NCBI RefSeq assembly: GCF_023278365.1
Contig: NZ_CP075338.1
Coordinates: 2,666,001 to 2,730,000 of the forward strand
Direction: 5' to 3'
Origin: Epilithonimonas zeae
GTDB lineage: Bacteria > Bacteroidota > Bacteroidia > Flavobacteriales > Weeksellaceae
DNA length: 64,000 nt
In this document: positions 27,412 to 35,478 of the stretch, one piece after another
Position numbering within the stretch: position 1 is the stretch's first letter
Layout of the letters: each line of letters opens with the position of its first letter
Notes under the pieces: model-generated
What the model was told of the DNA's origin: nothing
The model's database searches: none
What the model saw: only the letters and a program-made list of their open reading frames with translations
Position numbers and translations under genes: made by a program

Positions 27412-28593
27412 TTGAAGAAGAAAATCCTTATCAGAATTGGTTCTCTTCGTCACGGTGGCGCAGAAAAAGTTCTGGTGACTTTCTTAAAAAACCTTCCTAA
27501 AGACAAATACGAAGTCGATCTGTTACTGAATCTCTATTCGGGAAAATATCTGACCGATGTTCCTGACTGGGTGAATGTTATGTACCTCAACCGTGGCGAG
27601 ATGATTACCACCAACCGCCCAAAAGATCTTCCAAAAAAAATATACCGTGTTGTTTATCAGCAGTTGTTGAAGAAATATCCAAAGATTCTTTACAAAAGAA
27701 AATTGAAGAACAGACAATACGACATCGAGTTTGCTGCGATCCACGGCTTTATGGACGAAGTGCTGAACAGTCCGTTAAAGTCCTCCAAAAAACTGATGTG
27801 GATCCATAATGACCTGACTCAAGTAAGCGGCTACACGCCGGAAAAAATCAGACGTTTTTTCAATTATGACAAGGTGATGGTGATTTCTGAAAAGATTCAG
27901 AATACATTTCTTTCGTTAGCAAAAACCGAAGAAGAAAAATCAAAGATTGTAAGAATTTATAATCCTTTGGATACAGATGAAATTCTTACAAAATCAGAAG
28001 TTAGAAGTCAGAAGTTGGAAGACAGCGTAACGACGCTTCAAAACCCGGATCTCGAAACTCAGAACTTGGAACCCGTTTTCATTTCCGTAGGCACCGTGTT
28101 CCCTCAGAAAGGATTTGACAGATTACTGAGAGTTCATAAAAGATTACTGGACGAAGGTTTCCAACATAAAGTATTAATTGTTGGCGATGGTTACGATTTT
28201 GAGAATGTCAAAAAACTTAAAACAGAATTAGGCGTTGATGAATCCGCAACAATGTTGGGATTTACAGACAATCCTTATCCTTATTTCAAATCGGCAGATT
28301 TCTATGTTCTGAGTTCCCGTTACGAAGGTTTTCCTACTGTCCTGTTTGAAGCAATCACCCTGAAAAAAAACATCATTGCAACCAATGTTTCTGGTGTAAA
28401 CGAAATGCTGGAAAATGGAAAATTAGGATTAATCACAGAAAACTCCGAAGACGGTATCTACAACGGAATGAAACAGGCTTTAACTAATCCCGAAAGTTTT
28501 AAAGCCTATCAGAAAAATCTGCAGAATTACGAGATGCCTTTCAATTTAGAAAATTCTGTGAACTCAATTATGCAAATCATTGATCAGTTATAG
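27412..28593 (+). CDS. Glycosyltransferase family 4, TTG start
   Basis: 393 aa. The TTG start follows the KAS III stop by 3 bp; no ATG precedes the conserved KKKILIRIGSLRHGGAEKVL. EX7E is seen in SRYEGFPTVLFEAI, with a donor-domain start at PVFISVGTVFPQKGFDRLL. The interdomain linker (about residues 192-222) is longer than in the paralogue at 22551. It is encoded by AGAAGTTAGAAGTCAGAAG-type repeat-like DNA. Confidence 0.88.
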   Translation: MKKKILIRIGSLRHGGAEKVLVTFLKNLPKDKYEVDLLLNLYSGKYLTDVPDWVNVMYLNRGEMITTNRPKDLPKKIYRVVYQQLLKKYPKILYKRKLKNRQYDIEFAAIHGFMDEVLNSPLKSSKKLMWIHNDLTQVSGYTPEKIRRFFNYDKVMVISEKIQNTFLSLAKTEEEKSKIVRIYNPLDTDEILTKSEVRSQKLEDSVTTLQNPDLETQNLEPVFISVGTVFPQKGFDRLLRVHKRLLDEGFQHKVLIVGDGYDFENVKKLKTELGVDESATMLGFTDNPYPYFKSADFYVLSSRYEGFPTVLFEAITLKKNIIATNVSGVNEMLENGKLGLITENSEDGIYNGMKQALTNPESFKAYQKNLQNYEMPFNLENSVNSIMQIIDQL

Positions 28594-28649
28594 CAGCTAA
28601 TTTGTCATTCCGTAGGAATCTCAATTAAAAATATTCCTATTTTTACACA

Positions 28650-29201
28650 ATGAGTTATTCTATTATTCAAAAAGATTTTTACAGAGAAAGCGGGCGCTAC
28701 CTATCCTCTTTTCAGATTCTGAAAAAATGTTTCAGTCCCAATCTGCATTACATTTATCTTTTGAGGAAAACTCAGAGACATTACAAAAAACCGATTATCG
28801 GCTTGTTCTACAAGTTGATCCTTCGCCATTACCAAATCAAATATGGCTTCCAGATCTATCCCGAAACTCAGATTGGAGAAGGGCTCTATCTCGGACATTG
28901 GGGACAGCTGGTCATCAATCCGAAAGCTAAAATCGGAAAGAACTGCAACATTGCTCAGGGTGTTACTATCGCCCAGGCTAACCGCGGCAAAAATGAAGGT
29001 ATTCCAATAATCGGTGACGAAGTCTGGATTGGTCCCAATGCTGTCATTGTCGGAAATATTATTATCGGCAATAATGTTTTGATTGCGCCTAATGCTTATG
29101 TCACGACGGATGTTCCTGATAATTCTATTGTTGTCGGCAATCCTGCGGTTATTTCTTCAAAAGCCAATGCTACGGAGAATTATATTAATAATAAGGTTTA
29201 G
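28650..29201 (+). CDS. Serine-acetyltransferase-like hexapeptide acyltransferase
   Basis: 183 aa. An N-terminal helical part is followed by a beta-helix: [48 protein letters not shown] and [18 protein letters not shown] (in place of GHG) fits the CysE-like polysaccharide acyltransferases. The stop codon TAG shares its G with the outer end of the IS1 element, so the last residues may have been altered by insertion. Upstream, the segment TTTGTCATTCCGTAGGAATC (28601-28620) contains an inverted repeat. Confidence 0.82.
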   Translation: MSYSIIQKDFYRESGRYLSSFQILKKCFSPNLHYIYLLRKTQRHYKKPIIGLFYKLILRHYQIKYGFQIYPETQIGEGLYLGHWGQLVINPKAKIGKNCNIAQGVTIAQANRGKNEGIPIIGDEVWIGPNAVIVGNIIIGNNVLIAPNAYVTTDVPDNSIVVGNPAVISSKANATENYINNKV

Positions 29202-29901
29202 CTCCAAAAATAGATCTTCAGAATAGCGGATAGAATTGCAATACTTCTGCTAAAACCAATAGTTCTTCTGTTCAGTCGTTTCAAATGGTTTCTCAGCGTG
29301 AGATTTTTTCTTTCGATGCCATTTGTTCCATATCTTTTGGTGTTATGAATCGATTTCGGAATCAGATATTGGTAATTCTTCAACTTGTCAGTGAATATCA
29401 TTTTTGCCTTGGCATTCAATAAGGTTTTCACTATAGCATTTAGGGTTGTATTATTTCTTTTTCCAATATAAAACGCTGCGGTTTCTTTCGTCACTTTATC
29501 AATAGCATAAACCAGCCACATCGGATTGCTTTTCTTTCCGATAAAAAACCGCATTTCATCCAGTTCATAAGTCTTTCCGAATGGTGAACAGAAGATACAA
29601 TATTTTCTGCTATGTTATTAATTCTTCTGAGCAATGTCGCAGCTGATATTTGCAATACTCTTGCTATAGAGCGGATACCAAGACCTTCTTTAGTCAATTG
29701 AATAATTAAGGAGTTAACATTAGAATAATAAGCTTTGTAGGTATAATAATCCAAAAATCTCTTGTGACATTCTTTACAGATGTATTGTTGTTTTCTGGTT
29801 TTTGTAATCCCATTTCTAATGATTTTGCTAGAATAACAAAAAGGACAAATTCCCGTATCACTAACTTTGACACATCTATAATGATTCCCAATCATTTGCA
29901 T
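29198..29901 (-). pseudogene. IS1 transposase in two frames
   Basis: The 5' frame (29901 to about 29590) holds a zinc-finger region (CPFC...CKEC) and a helix-turn-helix. The 3' frame (about 29610 to 29198) holds the catalytic part: D in TYELDEMRFF, D in FTDKLKNYQY and E in GIERKNLTLRNHLKRLNRR. A -1 shift is needed near 29580-29620. IS1 relatives use a programmed shift, but I see no A-rich slippery run there. It may therefore be a disabling mutation. All three acidic residues are kept. Confidence 0.7.
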
Positions 29902-29915
29902 TCTATTTTTTCTCC
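29201..29915 (-). mobile_element. IS1-family insertion sequence
   Basis: About 715 bp. Imperfect terminal inverted repeats share G at the tip and an AAAAATAGA core (29201-29214 versus 29902-29915 on the other strand). The length fits the IS1 family. Flanks (AAGGTTTA and AAAATAAAC) do not form an obvious target duplication, so one side has probably been rearranged. It separates the polysaccharide locus from the Rhs island and abuts the TNT toxin cassette. Confidence 0.75.
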
Positions 29916-29920
29916 AAAAT

Positions 29921-29953
29921 AAACGAGAGCAGGTAATTCCTACTCTCGTTTTT
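29921..29953. terminator. Hairpin between IS1 and TNT cassette
   Basis: AAACGAGAG-C-AGG pairs with CCT-A-CTCTCGTTT, with one mismatch and T-runs on the plus side. A diverged version of the same hairpin occurs at about 31282-31302. Confidence 0.6.
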
Positions 29954-29972
29954 AAATTTATTAATTATTATT

Positions 29973-31174
29973 TTATTTGATTTTCAATAAGTTAAAATTA
30001 CTAATCATTGACATCACTAACTTTGGAACATTACCATAATATTGAACTCCTGTTCCTATTTGACCAAAAGCAGGTGCAATATTAGATGATTGCACTGAAA
30101 AAGGTTTTATGACTTCGAAAGCATTATACATTCCTGTATTTCCTGGGGGTAATGCACGCATTTCCATTGGAGTCCCATATTCTGAAAAATATTTCCCAAA
30201 TGAAGAACCATATCTATCTATTTTTGTTCCAACTTCTAATGTTTTAGTTGTCCAATCGCCCAAAGCTCCACCATCTGCTGGATAATAATGTGCTAAAGTT
30301 TTAACTTCCGCTTTCTCAACAGCCATTTCTGCTTTCAAAACAGAAGGAACTGCCCTTCCTTTACTTACTCCTATTGCCAAACCACCTAAAAGGATTGCAA
30401 GGTTTTTGTTTTTAGGCTGGGCATTAGCAAGAGCTATTCCCAAAACATCAAAAACACTATCCATCATCACTACACCACCGCCCGTTCTCCACGATGCCTG
30501 CGTATTCTGTATTATCTCGGTATCACTAAAGGTCTGGGCAATCTTGGTCTTAGTAAAAATAATACCTTGGATATCATGTGCATTACCTGTTACTGGACCG
30601 TCGCTAGCAGTCGTTGTATAAATGCTGCCGACTCTTCCTCCATTACCCGAACCATTCCAGGAACTAAAGTAAGACCAAAAGTCTTGCCCTGTTCTCATAT
30701 CTCCCCAGGCAGACAATGCGTGAGTCAGCATTCCTACATTTCCACCGCCATTTAAGTAATCATAAACACTTGAAATATCATCACCAGTAAACTCCCATCC
30801 ATCTTTTGTAGGATTTACCTTCCTTCCGTCCGGATCATACATCATTATGGGATTGTTCAATACATACGCATAAGGAGAAGCAGAGTGGTATGTTTCAGAA
30901 AGCTGATCCATCCCAAACCATCTACCAAGGTCTGGCATATACTGTCGCCACCCGTAGTCGTAAAAACCTGTCTCCTGCAGCTCCTTCTGGTTGTACTTGT
31001 AGTTAGCATAGTTAGCAGAAGGGTTGTAGACCGCTGCTGCATCGCCACTATTGATAAAGTTAAGCCCAAAAGGGTAATAGTTATTCCCGTTCAGGTATTC
31101 TGCAGCACCGATAGCTGTGTTTCTGGCATAGCTTAGCCTTACATTCCCAAGATGGTCTTTGTACTGGTAAATAT
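29973..31174 (-). pseudogene. Orphan Rhs tip with TNT-type NAD-glycohydrolase toxin domain
   Basis: The frame is open from an in-frame stop at 31215-31217 to 29973, with no start codon before ATG 30938. Homology to the full-length Rhs core begins at IYQYKDHLGNVR (31174) and runs through YPFGLNF, GWRQYMPDLGRWFGMD and DPDGR. Numbered from 30938, residues 40-190 are a linker shared with the next cassette. Residues about 215-318 are a TNT domain: YYPADGGALGDW, IDRYG (R243), MRALPPG (R261) and IAPAFGQIGTGVQY (Q299). TNT toxins hydrolyse NAD+. No promoter or N-terminal part is present, so it is a silent cassette. No immunity gene follows; the IS1 element lies there instead. Confidence 0.8.
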
Positions 31175-31206
31175 TTTTAATGAACTTCTTCTCTTTGTAA
31201 ATAAAA

Positions 31207-31400
31207 AAATGGTATCACTAACTCTGATACACCTATTATGATTCTCAATCATTTAAGGCTTATTTTTTTATACAAAACAACCGATAGTAGATAAACCTAT
31301 TATCGGTTTATTGATTTAATGATTCTTACTTTGACTGATTTTCAATAAGTTAATAACTTAAACCATTACCTTCACTAACTGTGGTGCATTACCCAATGAG
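31207..31400 (-). repeat. Scar: second copy of TNT tail + hairpin + IS1 head
   Basis: Non-coding today. On the minus strand, 31393-31337 translates as GNAPQLVKVMV-stop-VINLLKI, matching the TNT tail GNVPKLVMSMISNFNLLKI. A hairpin like the one at 29921 follows. Then comes an IS1 head reading MIENHNRCIRVSDT against MIGNHYRCVKVSDT, cut after about 14 codons. The order matches 30030-29870. This is a decayed duplicate of the junction after the TNT cassette. Confidence 0.7.
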
Positions 31401-31414
31401 TGGCTTTTTTGTTG

Positions 31415-31693
31415 TTATGCATCATTAATAGCATATTCAAAAAGTCTTTTTGCCGTTTCCTCTAATGATGGCTTATAACTCAAAGAGTTTAACCAATCAT
31501 CAATAAATTCCTTAGCGAGGAAAACTTCTAATAAGTAATAATATTTAATTCCATTTTCTTCCTTAATTCCATTATCGTTTGGTTCAGCATAAGAAAGTAT
31601 TATATCCGAGGTAAAATCTTCCAAGTTTGATTGGAAGATTATTGCTTCTTCATCAACTTCGTCAATTGTACTTATTAATGTTGTTAATTTCAT
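31415..31693 (-). CDS. Small acidic protein, candidate immunity protein (paralogue 2)
   Basis: 92 aa, acidic, no signal or membrane segment. The C-terminal motif ETAKRLFEYAINDA matches HIAKRLLDYRLNDA of the gene just upstream (2 bp away), so the two are paralogues. It lies downstream of the WHH nuclease tip, where Rhs immunity genes sit. It could neutralise that nuclease or a related one whose toxin has been lost. I do not recognise a named Imm family. Confidence 0.6.
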   Translation of the reverse strand: MKLTTLISTIDEVDEEAIIFQSNLEDFTSDIILSYAEPNDNGIKEENGIKYYYLLEVFLAKEFIDDWLNSLSYKPSLEETAKRLFEYAINDA

Positions 31694-31695
31694 AT

Positions 31696-32022
31696 TTATG
31701 CATCATTTAGTCTATAATCTAAAAGTCTTTTTGCAATATGTGAATTTGAATATCCTTTACCTTTTAATTCTAAATCTGAATCAACCAAATCTATCGCATA
31801 GTCAACAGGAAATAATTCAATGTATTTTTGCCCTTCCTTTTCAAATACAAGGTCGCCTTCTGTTTCTTCAATTCCAAAAATTGAAACTTCCGAACTTATA
31901 TCTAATGAATCTTTTAGACAAACAATCAGAGCTTCAGACTCTACATCGACATTCAGTTTTTCATATAAATCATTCAGCTTTTCAGGATTAATTAAATAAT
32001 CAATAAAATCTATGTATTTCAT
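31696..32022 (-). CDS. Small acidic protein, candidate immunity to WHH nuclease (paralogue 1)
   Basis: 108 aa, acidic and cytoplasmic. It starts 26 bp after the WHH toxin stop, the standard toxin-immunity order. It shares the AKRLxxYxxNDA ending with the next gene and has a KYIELFPVDYAIDLVDSD segment. The role as cognate immunity protein is inferred from position; no family could be named. Confidence 0.65.
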   Translation of the reverse strand: MKYIDFIDYLINPEKLNDLYEKLNVDVESEALIVCLKDSLDISSEVSIFGIEETEGDLVFEKEGQKYIELFPVDYAIDLVDSDLELKGKGYSNSHIAKRLLDYRLNDA

Positions 32023-32048
32023 CTTTATTTTTTTTAATTGTTTTTATA

Positions 32049-33047
32049 TTAATATCCACCTCCCCAAATTGACATTCCACCTTTTCCTCCAGGATGCATT
32101 ATTCCCCAATAAGAACTTCCTATTGTGTGTTGTGACTTAGGCACCAATTGCATCATTCCGCTACCTATATCGTGATGCCATACCCAATTAGTTGGCGACT
32201 TACCTAATATAGAACCAGCTGATGAACGTGGAATAGTAACCCCAAGCTCAGACATTGATTCTGCAAACTTCGCATCTGCTGCCATTGTTTCTGCCAATGA
32301 TGTATTTGCTGATTTAAAATGAAGATACGAACTCTTTCCTGGATAGAGGTTATCTGCTAGTTTCATTTCATAAGCCACAGAATAAACTTCTGCCCTTGAC
32401 TCTGCTCTCAAAACAGAAGGAGCTGCCCTACCTTTGGTAGCAACAATCGCCAAACCACCTAAAAGGATTGCAAGGTTTTTGTTCTTGGGTTCAGCCTTTG
32501 CAAGAGCTATTCCCAAAACATCAAAAACACTATCCATCATCACTACACCACCGCCCGTTCTCCACGATGCCTGCGTATTCTGTATTATCTCGGTATCACT
32601 AAAGGTCTGGGCAATCTTGGTCTTAGTAAAAATAATACCTTGGATATCATGTGCATTACCTGTTACTGGACCGTCGCTAGCAGTCGTTGTATAAATGCTG
32701 CCGCCTCTTCCTCTATTACCCGAACCATTCCAGGAACTAAAGTAAGACCAAAAGTCTTGCCCTGTTCTCATATCTCCCCAGGCAGACAATGCGTGAGTCA
32801 GCATTCCTACATTTCCACCGCCATTTAAGTAATCATAAACACTTGAAATATCATCACCAGTAAACTCCCATCCATCTTTTGTAGGATTTACCTTCCTTCC
32901 GTCCGGATCATACATCATTATGGGATTGTTCAATACATACGCATAAGGAGAAGCAGAGTGGTATGTTTCAGAAAGCTTATCCATCCCAAACCATCTTCCA
33001 AGGTCAGGCATATATTGCCTCCAGCCATAATCATAAAATCCAGTTTC
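32049..33047 (-). pseudogene. Orphan Rhs tip with WHH (HNH/Endo VII) nuclease toxin domain
   Basis: Homology to the Rhs core starts abruptly at ETGFYDYGWRQY, right after an in-frame TAG at 33048-33050, so there is no start of its own. Numbered from ATG 33011 (MPDLGRW...), residues 40-190 repeat the linker of the TNT cassette almost exactly. The tip ends with NWVWHHDIGSGMMQLVP: W278-H279-H280, LVP 289-291, H295 and HPGG at 306. That is the pattern of the WHH clade of HNH/Endo VII nucleases, which cut DNA or RNA. It ends in a short glycine-rich tail. Confidence 0.8.
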
Positions 33048-33054
33048 CTAAAGT

Positions 33055-33453
33055 TTATATCTTCCCTTGATTTTGAAACATTTTTAATATCCAACAAACA
33101 TTAATTAAAATAAATGCCAACATTGGAAGTAAAATTGGCCAAATATTATTTTTATGATTTGATTGTTGGATTTTTATTATTTCTTTATATTTTGATTTAA
33201 ATAAGAATAAAAAATAGAAAGGAATAAAAAAAATAATCAGAATCACTATACCAAATTTAGGATTAACATTAATATTTGATTGTGGGATTATAAAAAATAC
33301 AATTATCATAAAAATAATTGCTACATATAAAAAAGATATAAATGTAATTATTAATGTGCTAAAAAAAGAAGCGACATCTGCATTCCCAATGCGAACTTGA
33401 AACAAATAATATTTGTAAAACAAATAATAGAAAAAATTCCTAATTTTTCTCAT
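33055..33453 (-). CDS. Multi-pass membrane protein, candidate immunity protein
   Basis: 132 aa from the ATG at 33453, which comes 4 bp after the upstream cassette's stop. A longer start at 33495 would overlap that cassette. It has about four hydrophobic segments (FFSTLIITFISFLYVAIIF, FGIVILIIFFIPFYF, IWPILLPMLAFILINV). A membrane protein following a hydrophobic Rhs tip fits an immunity protein against a membrane-acting toxin (inference). Its 3' end touches the truncated start of the WHH cassette. Confidence 0.55.
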   Translation of the reverse strand: MRKIRNFFYYLFYKYYLFQVRIGNADVASFFSTLIITFISFLYVAIIFMIIVFFIIPQSNINVNPKFGIVILIIFFIPFYFLFLFKSKYKEIIKIQQSNHKNNIWPILLPMLAFILINVCWILKMFQNQGKI

Positions 33454-33457
33454 ATAC

Positions 33458-34604
33458 TTAATTTTGTGGAATTTCTCCGAATCCATTAAAACCATCCGTT
33501 GCCGAATCTAATATAAAATATGCGGCACTAACCCCAAAACCTATAGGTCCTAAGAATCCTACTCCAGTCATAGCTAAATCTAGTCCATATTTCACACCCA
33601 CTTTCCAATCTGTGCCACCATTTTTATAGTATCCAATTGTTTTCACAGTTGAATAAGCGGTAGTGGCAATTGTAACAGCTGTCCCTAGACTTTTTGCTAC
33701 ACTAAAATATTTTGAACCAGTATCTCCAAGTGCTTCAATTATTCTTATTTGTTGTGTAGCAGCATTTAATGCTCTAAATTCTCTTAATGTTAATCCTGCA
33801 CTTTTTGTTACACCATACTCAATAAGTTGCGTTTTCACATCATTTCCAAAACCAAACGCTCCTAACCCTTGGTTTACCCTATCCCAATCTGCAAAAGCCT
33901 CCGTATTCTCATTAATCACATTCATAAAGGCATTGAACTGGGCTTGAGCCTGTTTTCCCCAGCCTGAACTATTTCCACTTACATAGACTGTAGGAATATT
34001 AATATAGCCTTCCCCTGTACTACTGCTATATCCGCCGCTATTACCGCCAATGCCTCCGCTGTTCCCAAAGGCATAGGTTCCGGTCCCACTATAGCCGACT
34101 GTGGAGCCTATTGGGCTATAGAAGCCCATATAGCTGGGCGTCATACTCCCAGTAAATCCGGTATTTATAAATGCACTACCAGTACCTGTGTTTGACCAGC
34201 TGGTATTAGTTTTATCTGGTGTCATATACCACATTGTCTTCATCCAATCCGGCATTTCTGTACTTCTTCCATCCGGGTCAAACATCATTGCAGGATTGTT
34301 CATCACATAAGCATAAGGACTTGTCGAGTTGTAAGTCTCTGACAACTGATCCATCCCAAACCATCTTCCAAGATCCGGCATATACTGACGCCAGCCGTAG
34401 TCATAAAAACCCGTCTCCTGCAGCTCCTTCTGGTTGTACTTGTAGTTGTAAACCGATCCCATCGTATCAAAGGATGAGCTGTTCCCCTGCATATTCATCC
34501 CAAAAGGATAGTAATCGTTTCTGTCAAGAACTTCTATGCTACCCAGTATCGGGATTTCTGCTATAACTCAAACGCACACTCCCTAAATGGTTTTTGTACT
34601 GGTA
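33458..34604 (-). pseudogene. Orphan Rhs tip with hydrophobic C-terminal domain, frameshifted
   Basis: The core homology begins at YQYKNHLGSVRLSYSRN (34604), the same point as in the full-length gene. One extra base near 34541 breaks the frame. The frame resumes at EVLDRNDYYPFGMNMQG and continues to 33458. After DPDGR there is a Ser/Gly/Thr-rich stretch. The ending has TAVTIATTAYSTVKTIGYYK and LAMTGVGFLGPIGFGVSAAY, hydrophobic enough to insert in a membrane. The toxin activity is unknown. A membrane protein gene follows. Confidence 0.7.
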
Positions 34605-34643
34605 AAAATAAAATATTTCTTACAAGAAGTTTAACTTTATTCA

Positions 34644-34651
34644 TATTTTTG
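34644..34651 (+). promoter_or_regulatory. Bacteroidota -7 motif for lipoprotein at 34668
   Basis: TATTTTTG, 16 bp before the ATG, sitting just outside the orphan cassette boundary. Confidence 0.6.
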
Positions 34652-34667
34652 TTCAAAATAATTTAAG

Positions 34668-35105
34668 ATGAAATATATTTCCGTTTTTTTACTGTTAATA
34701 TTATTTAGTTGTTCTTTTAATACTTATCGTGAAAACAAAGAAGAAGATAAAATTGAGGCAGAGAAAATTACTGAAAATTTTTATGAAATTACAAAAAGTG
34801 ATAATCCATCAAATTTTCTTCCTTTATTTAGTGACGATTTTTTTAAAATAACTGATAAAGAAAGTTTTGTTAAGCTTTTTAATGAAACTAATAATAAATA
34901 TGGAAAAATTTTGAGAGATTCTCTTATTCATTGGGAGACATTAGTTGTTGAAGGTAATAATCCTAAAGCTGAATATCTATTGGTGTATGAGGTAAGAAGA
35001 AGAAACACAAACTCTCAAGAATATTTTACTCTTCACAAAGAAAAAGGAGATATAAAAATATTCGAATATCATGTAAATATTGACACATTATCTACAAAAA
35101 AATGA
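34668..35105 (+). CDS. Small lipoprotein inside the Rhs array
   Basis: 145 aa, the only plus-strand gene of the island. The N-terminus YISVFLLLILFSCSFN ends in a lipobox-like LFSC, predicting a lipidated periplasmic or outer-membrane protein. The rest is charged (EEDKIEAEKITENFYEI) and not recognised. It has its own promoter and ends in a strong terminator. It might be an orphan immunity lipoprotein or an unrelated insert. No function can be assigned. Confidence 0.7.
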   Translation: MKYISVFLLLILFSCSFNTYRENKEEDKIEAEKITENFYEITKSDNPSNFLPLFSDDFFKITDKESFVKLFNETNNKYGKILRDSLIHWETLVVEGNNPKAEYLLVYEVRRRNTNSQEYFTLHKEKGDIKIFEYHVNIDTLSTKK

Positions 35106-35129
35106 GCAATATAGATTGCTCATTTTTTT
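35096..35129. terminator. Strong bidirectional terminator
   Basis: AAAAAAATGAGCAA pairs perfectly with TTGCTCATTTTTTT around a 6-nt loop. It serves the lipoprotein gene (its stop lies in the stem) and the minus-strand gene ending at 35128. Confidence 0.88.
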
Positions 35130-35475
35130 ATGGTTGATTTTTTAGGATTTTATAAAATTGGTATTTTGCAAAGGCATCCTTTCTATAAATTTGATATTCA
35201 TATGAATCTTTAGATTTATAAATAGAATCTCCCACTTTTAAATCTTCAAAATCAGGAGCATAAAACCAGAATAAATAATTAAAATCATTCGCTCCTTCAA
35301 ATTTTATAACCTTTGAATTTTCAAATCTAGGATTAGATTTTATCTCTTCAGTGATACCCGAAAGTTCTGATTTGTAAAATGCCCTGTCTTTATTTTTGTT
35401 CCAAAAAACAACAAACAAAATAGTTAAAAAAACTATTGAAAATAAAAACATTACATTCTTTTTATTCAATTCCAT
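35128..35475 (-). CDS. Membrane-anchored candidate immunity protein for the Rhs effector
   Basis: 115 aa. One N-terminal transmembrane segment (VMFLFSIVFLTILFVVFW) is followed by a roughly 90-aa extracytoplasmic domain (FEGANDFNYLFWFYAPDFED, DSIYKSKDSYEYQIY). It begins 3 bp after the stop of the full-length Rhs gene, so the two are translated from one message. The position is that of an immunity gene, and the topology suggests protection in the periplasm. No family was recognised. Confidence 0.6.
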   Translation of the reverse strand: MELNKKNVMFLFSIVFLTILFVVFWNKNKDRAFYKSELSGITEEIKSNPRFENSKVIKFEGANDFNYLFWFYAPDFEDLKVGDSIYKSKDSYEYQIYRKDAFAKYQFYKILKNQP

Positions 35476-35478
35476 TTT

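Noticed and set aside
1-29200. Wzx flippase, Wzy polymerase or ABC export genes in the polysaccharide locus
   Set aside because: The only polytopic proteins are the MBOAT and acyltransferase-3 enzymes. None shows flippase or polymerase features.
29191-29925. Target-site duplication around the IS1 element
   Set aside because: AAGGTTTA on the left and AAAATAAAC on the right do not match.
30906-30938. ATG at MPDLGRWFGMD as a genuine gene start for the orphan Rhs tips
   Set aside because: The same methionine is internal to the Rhs core in the full-length protein, and the homology continues upstream without a promoter. The fragments are cassettes, not complete genes.
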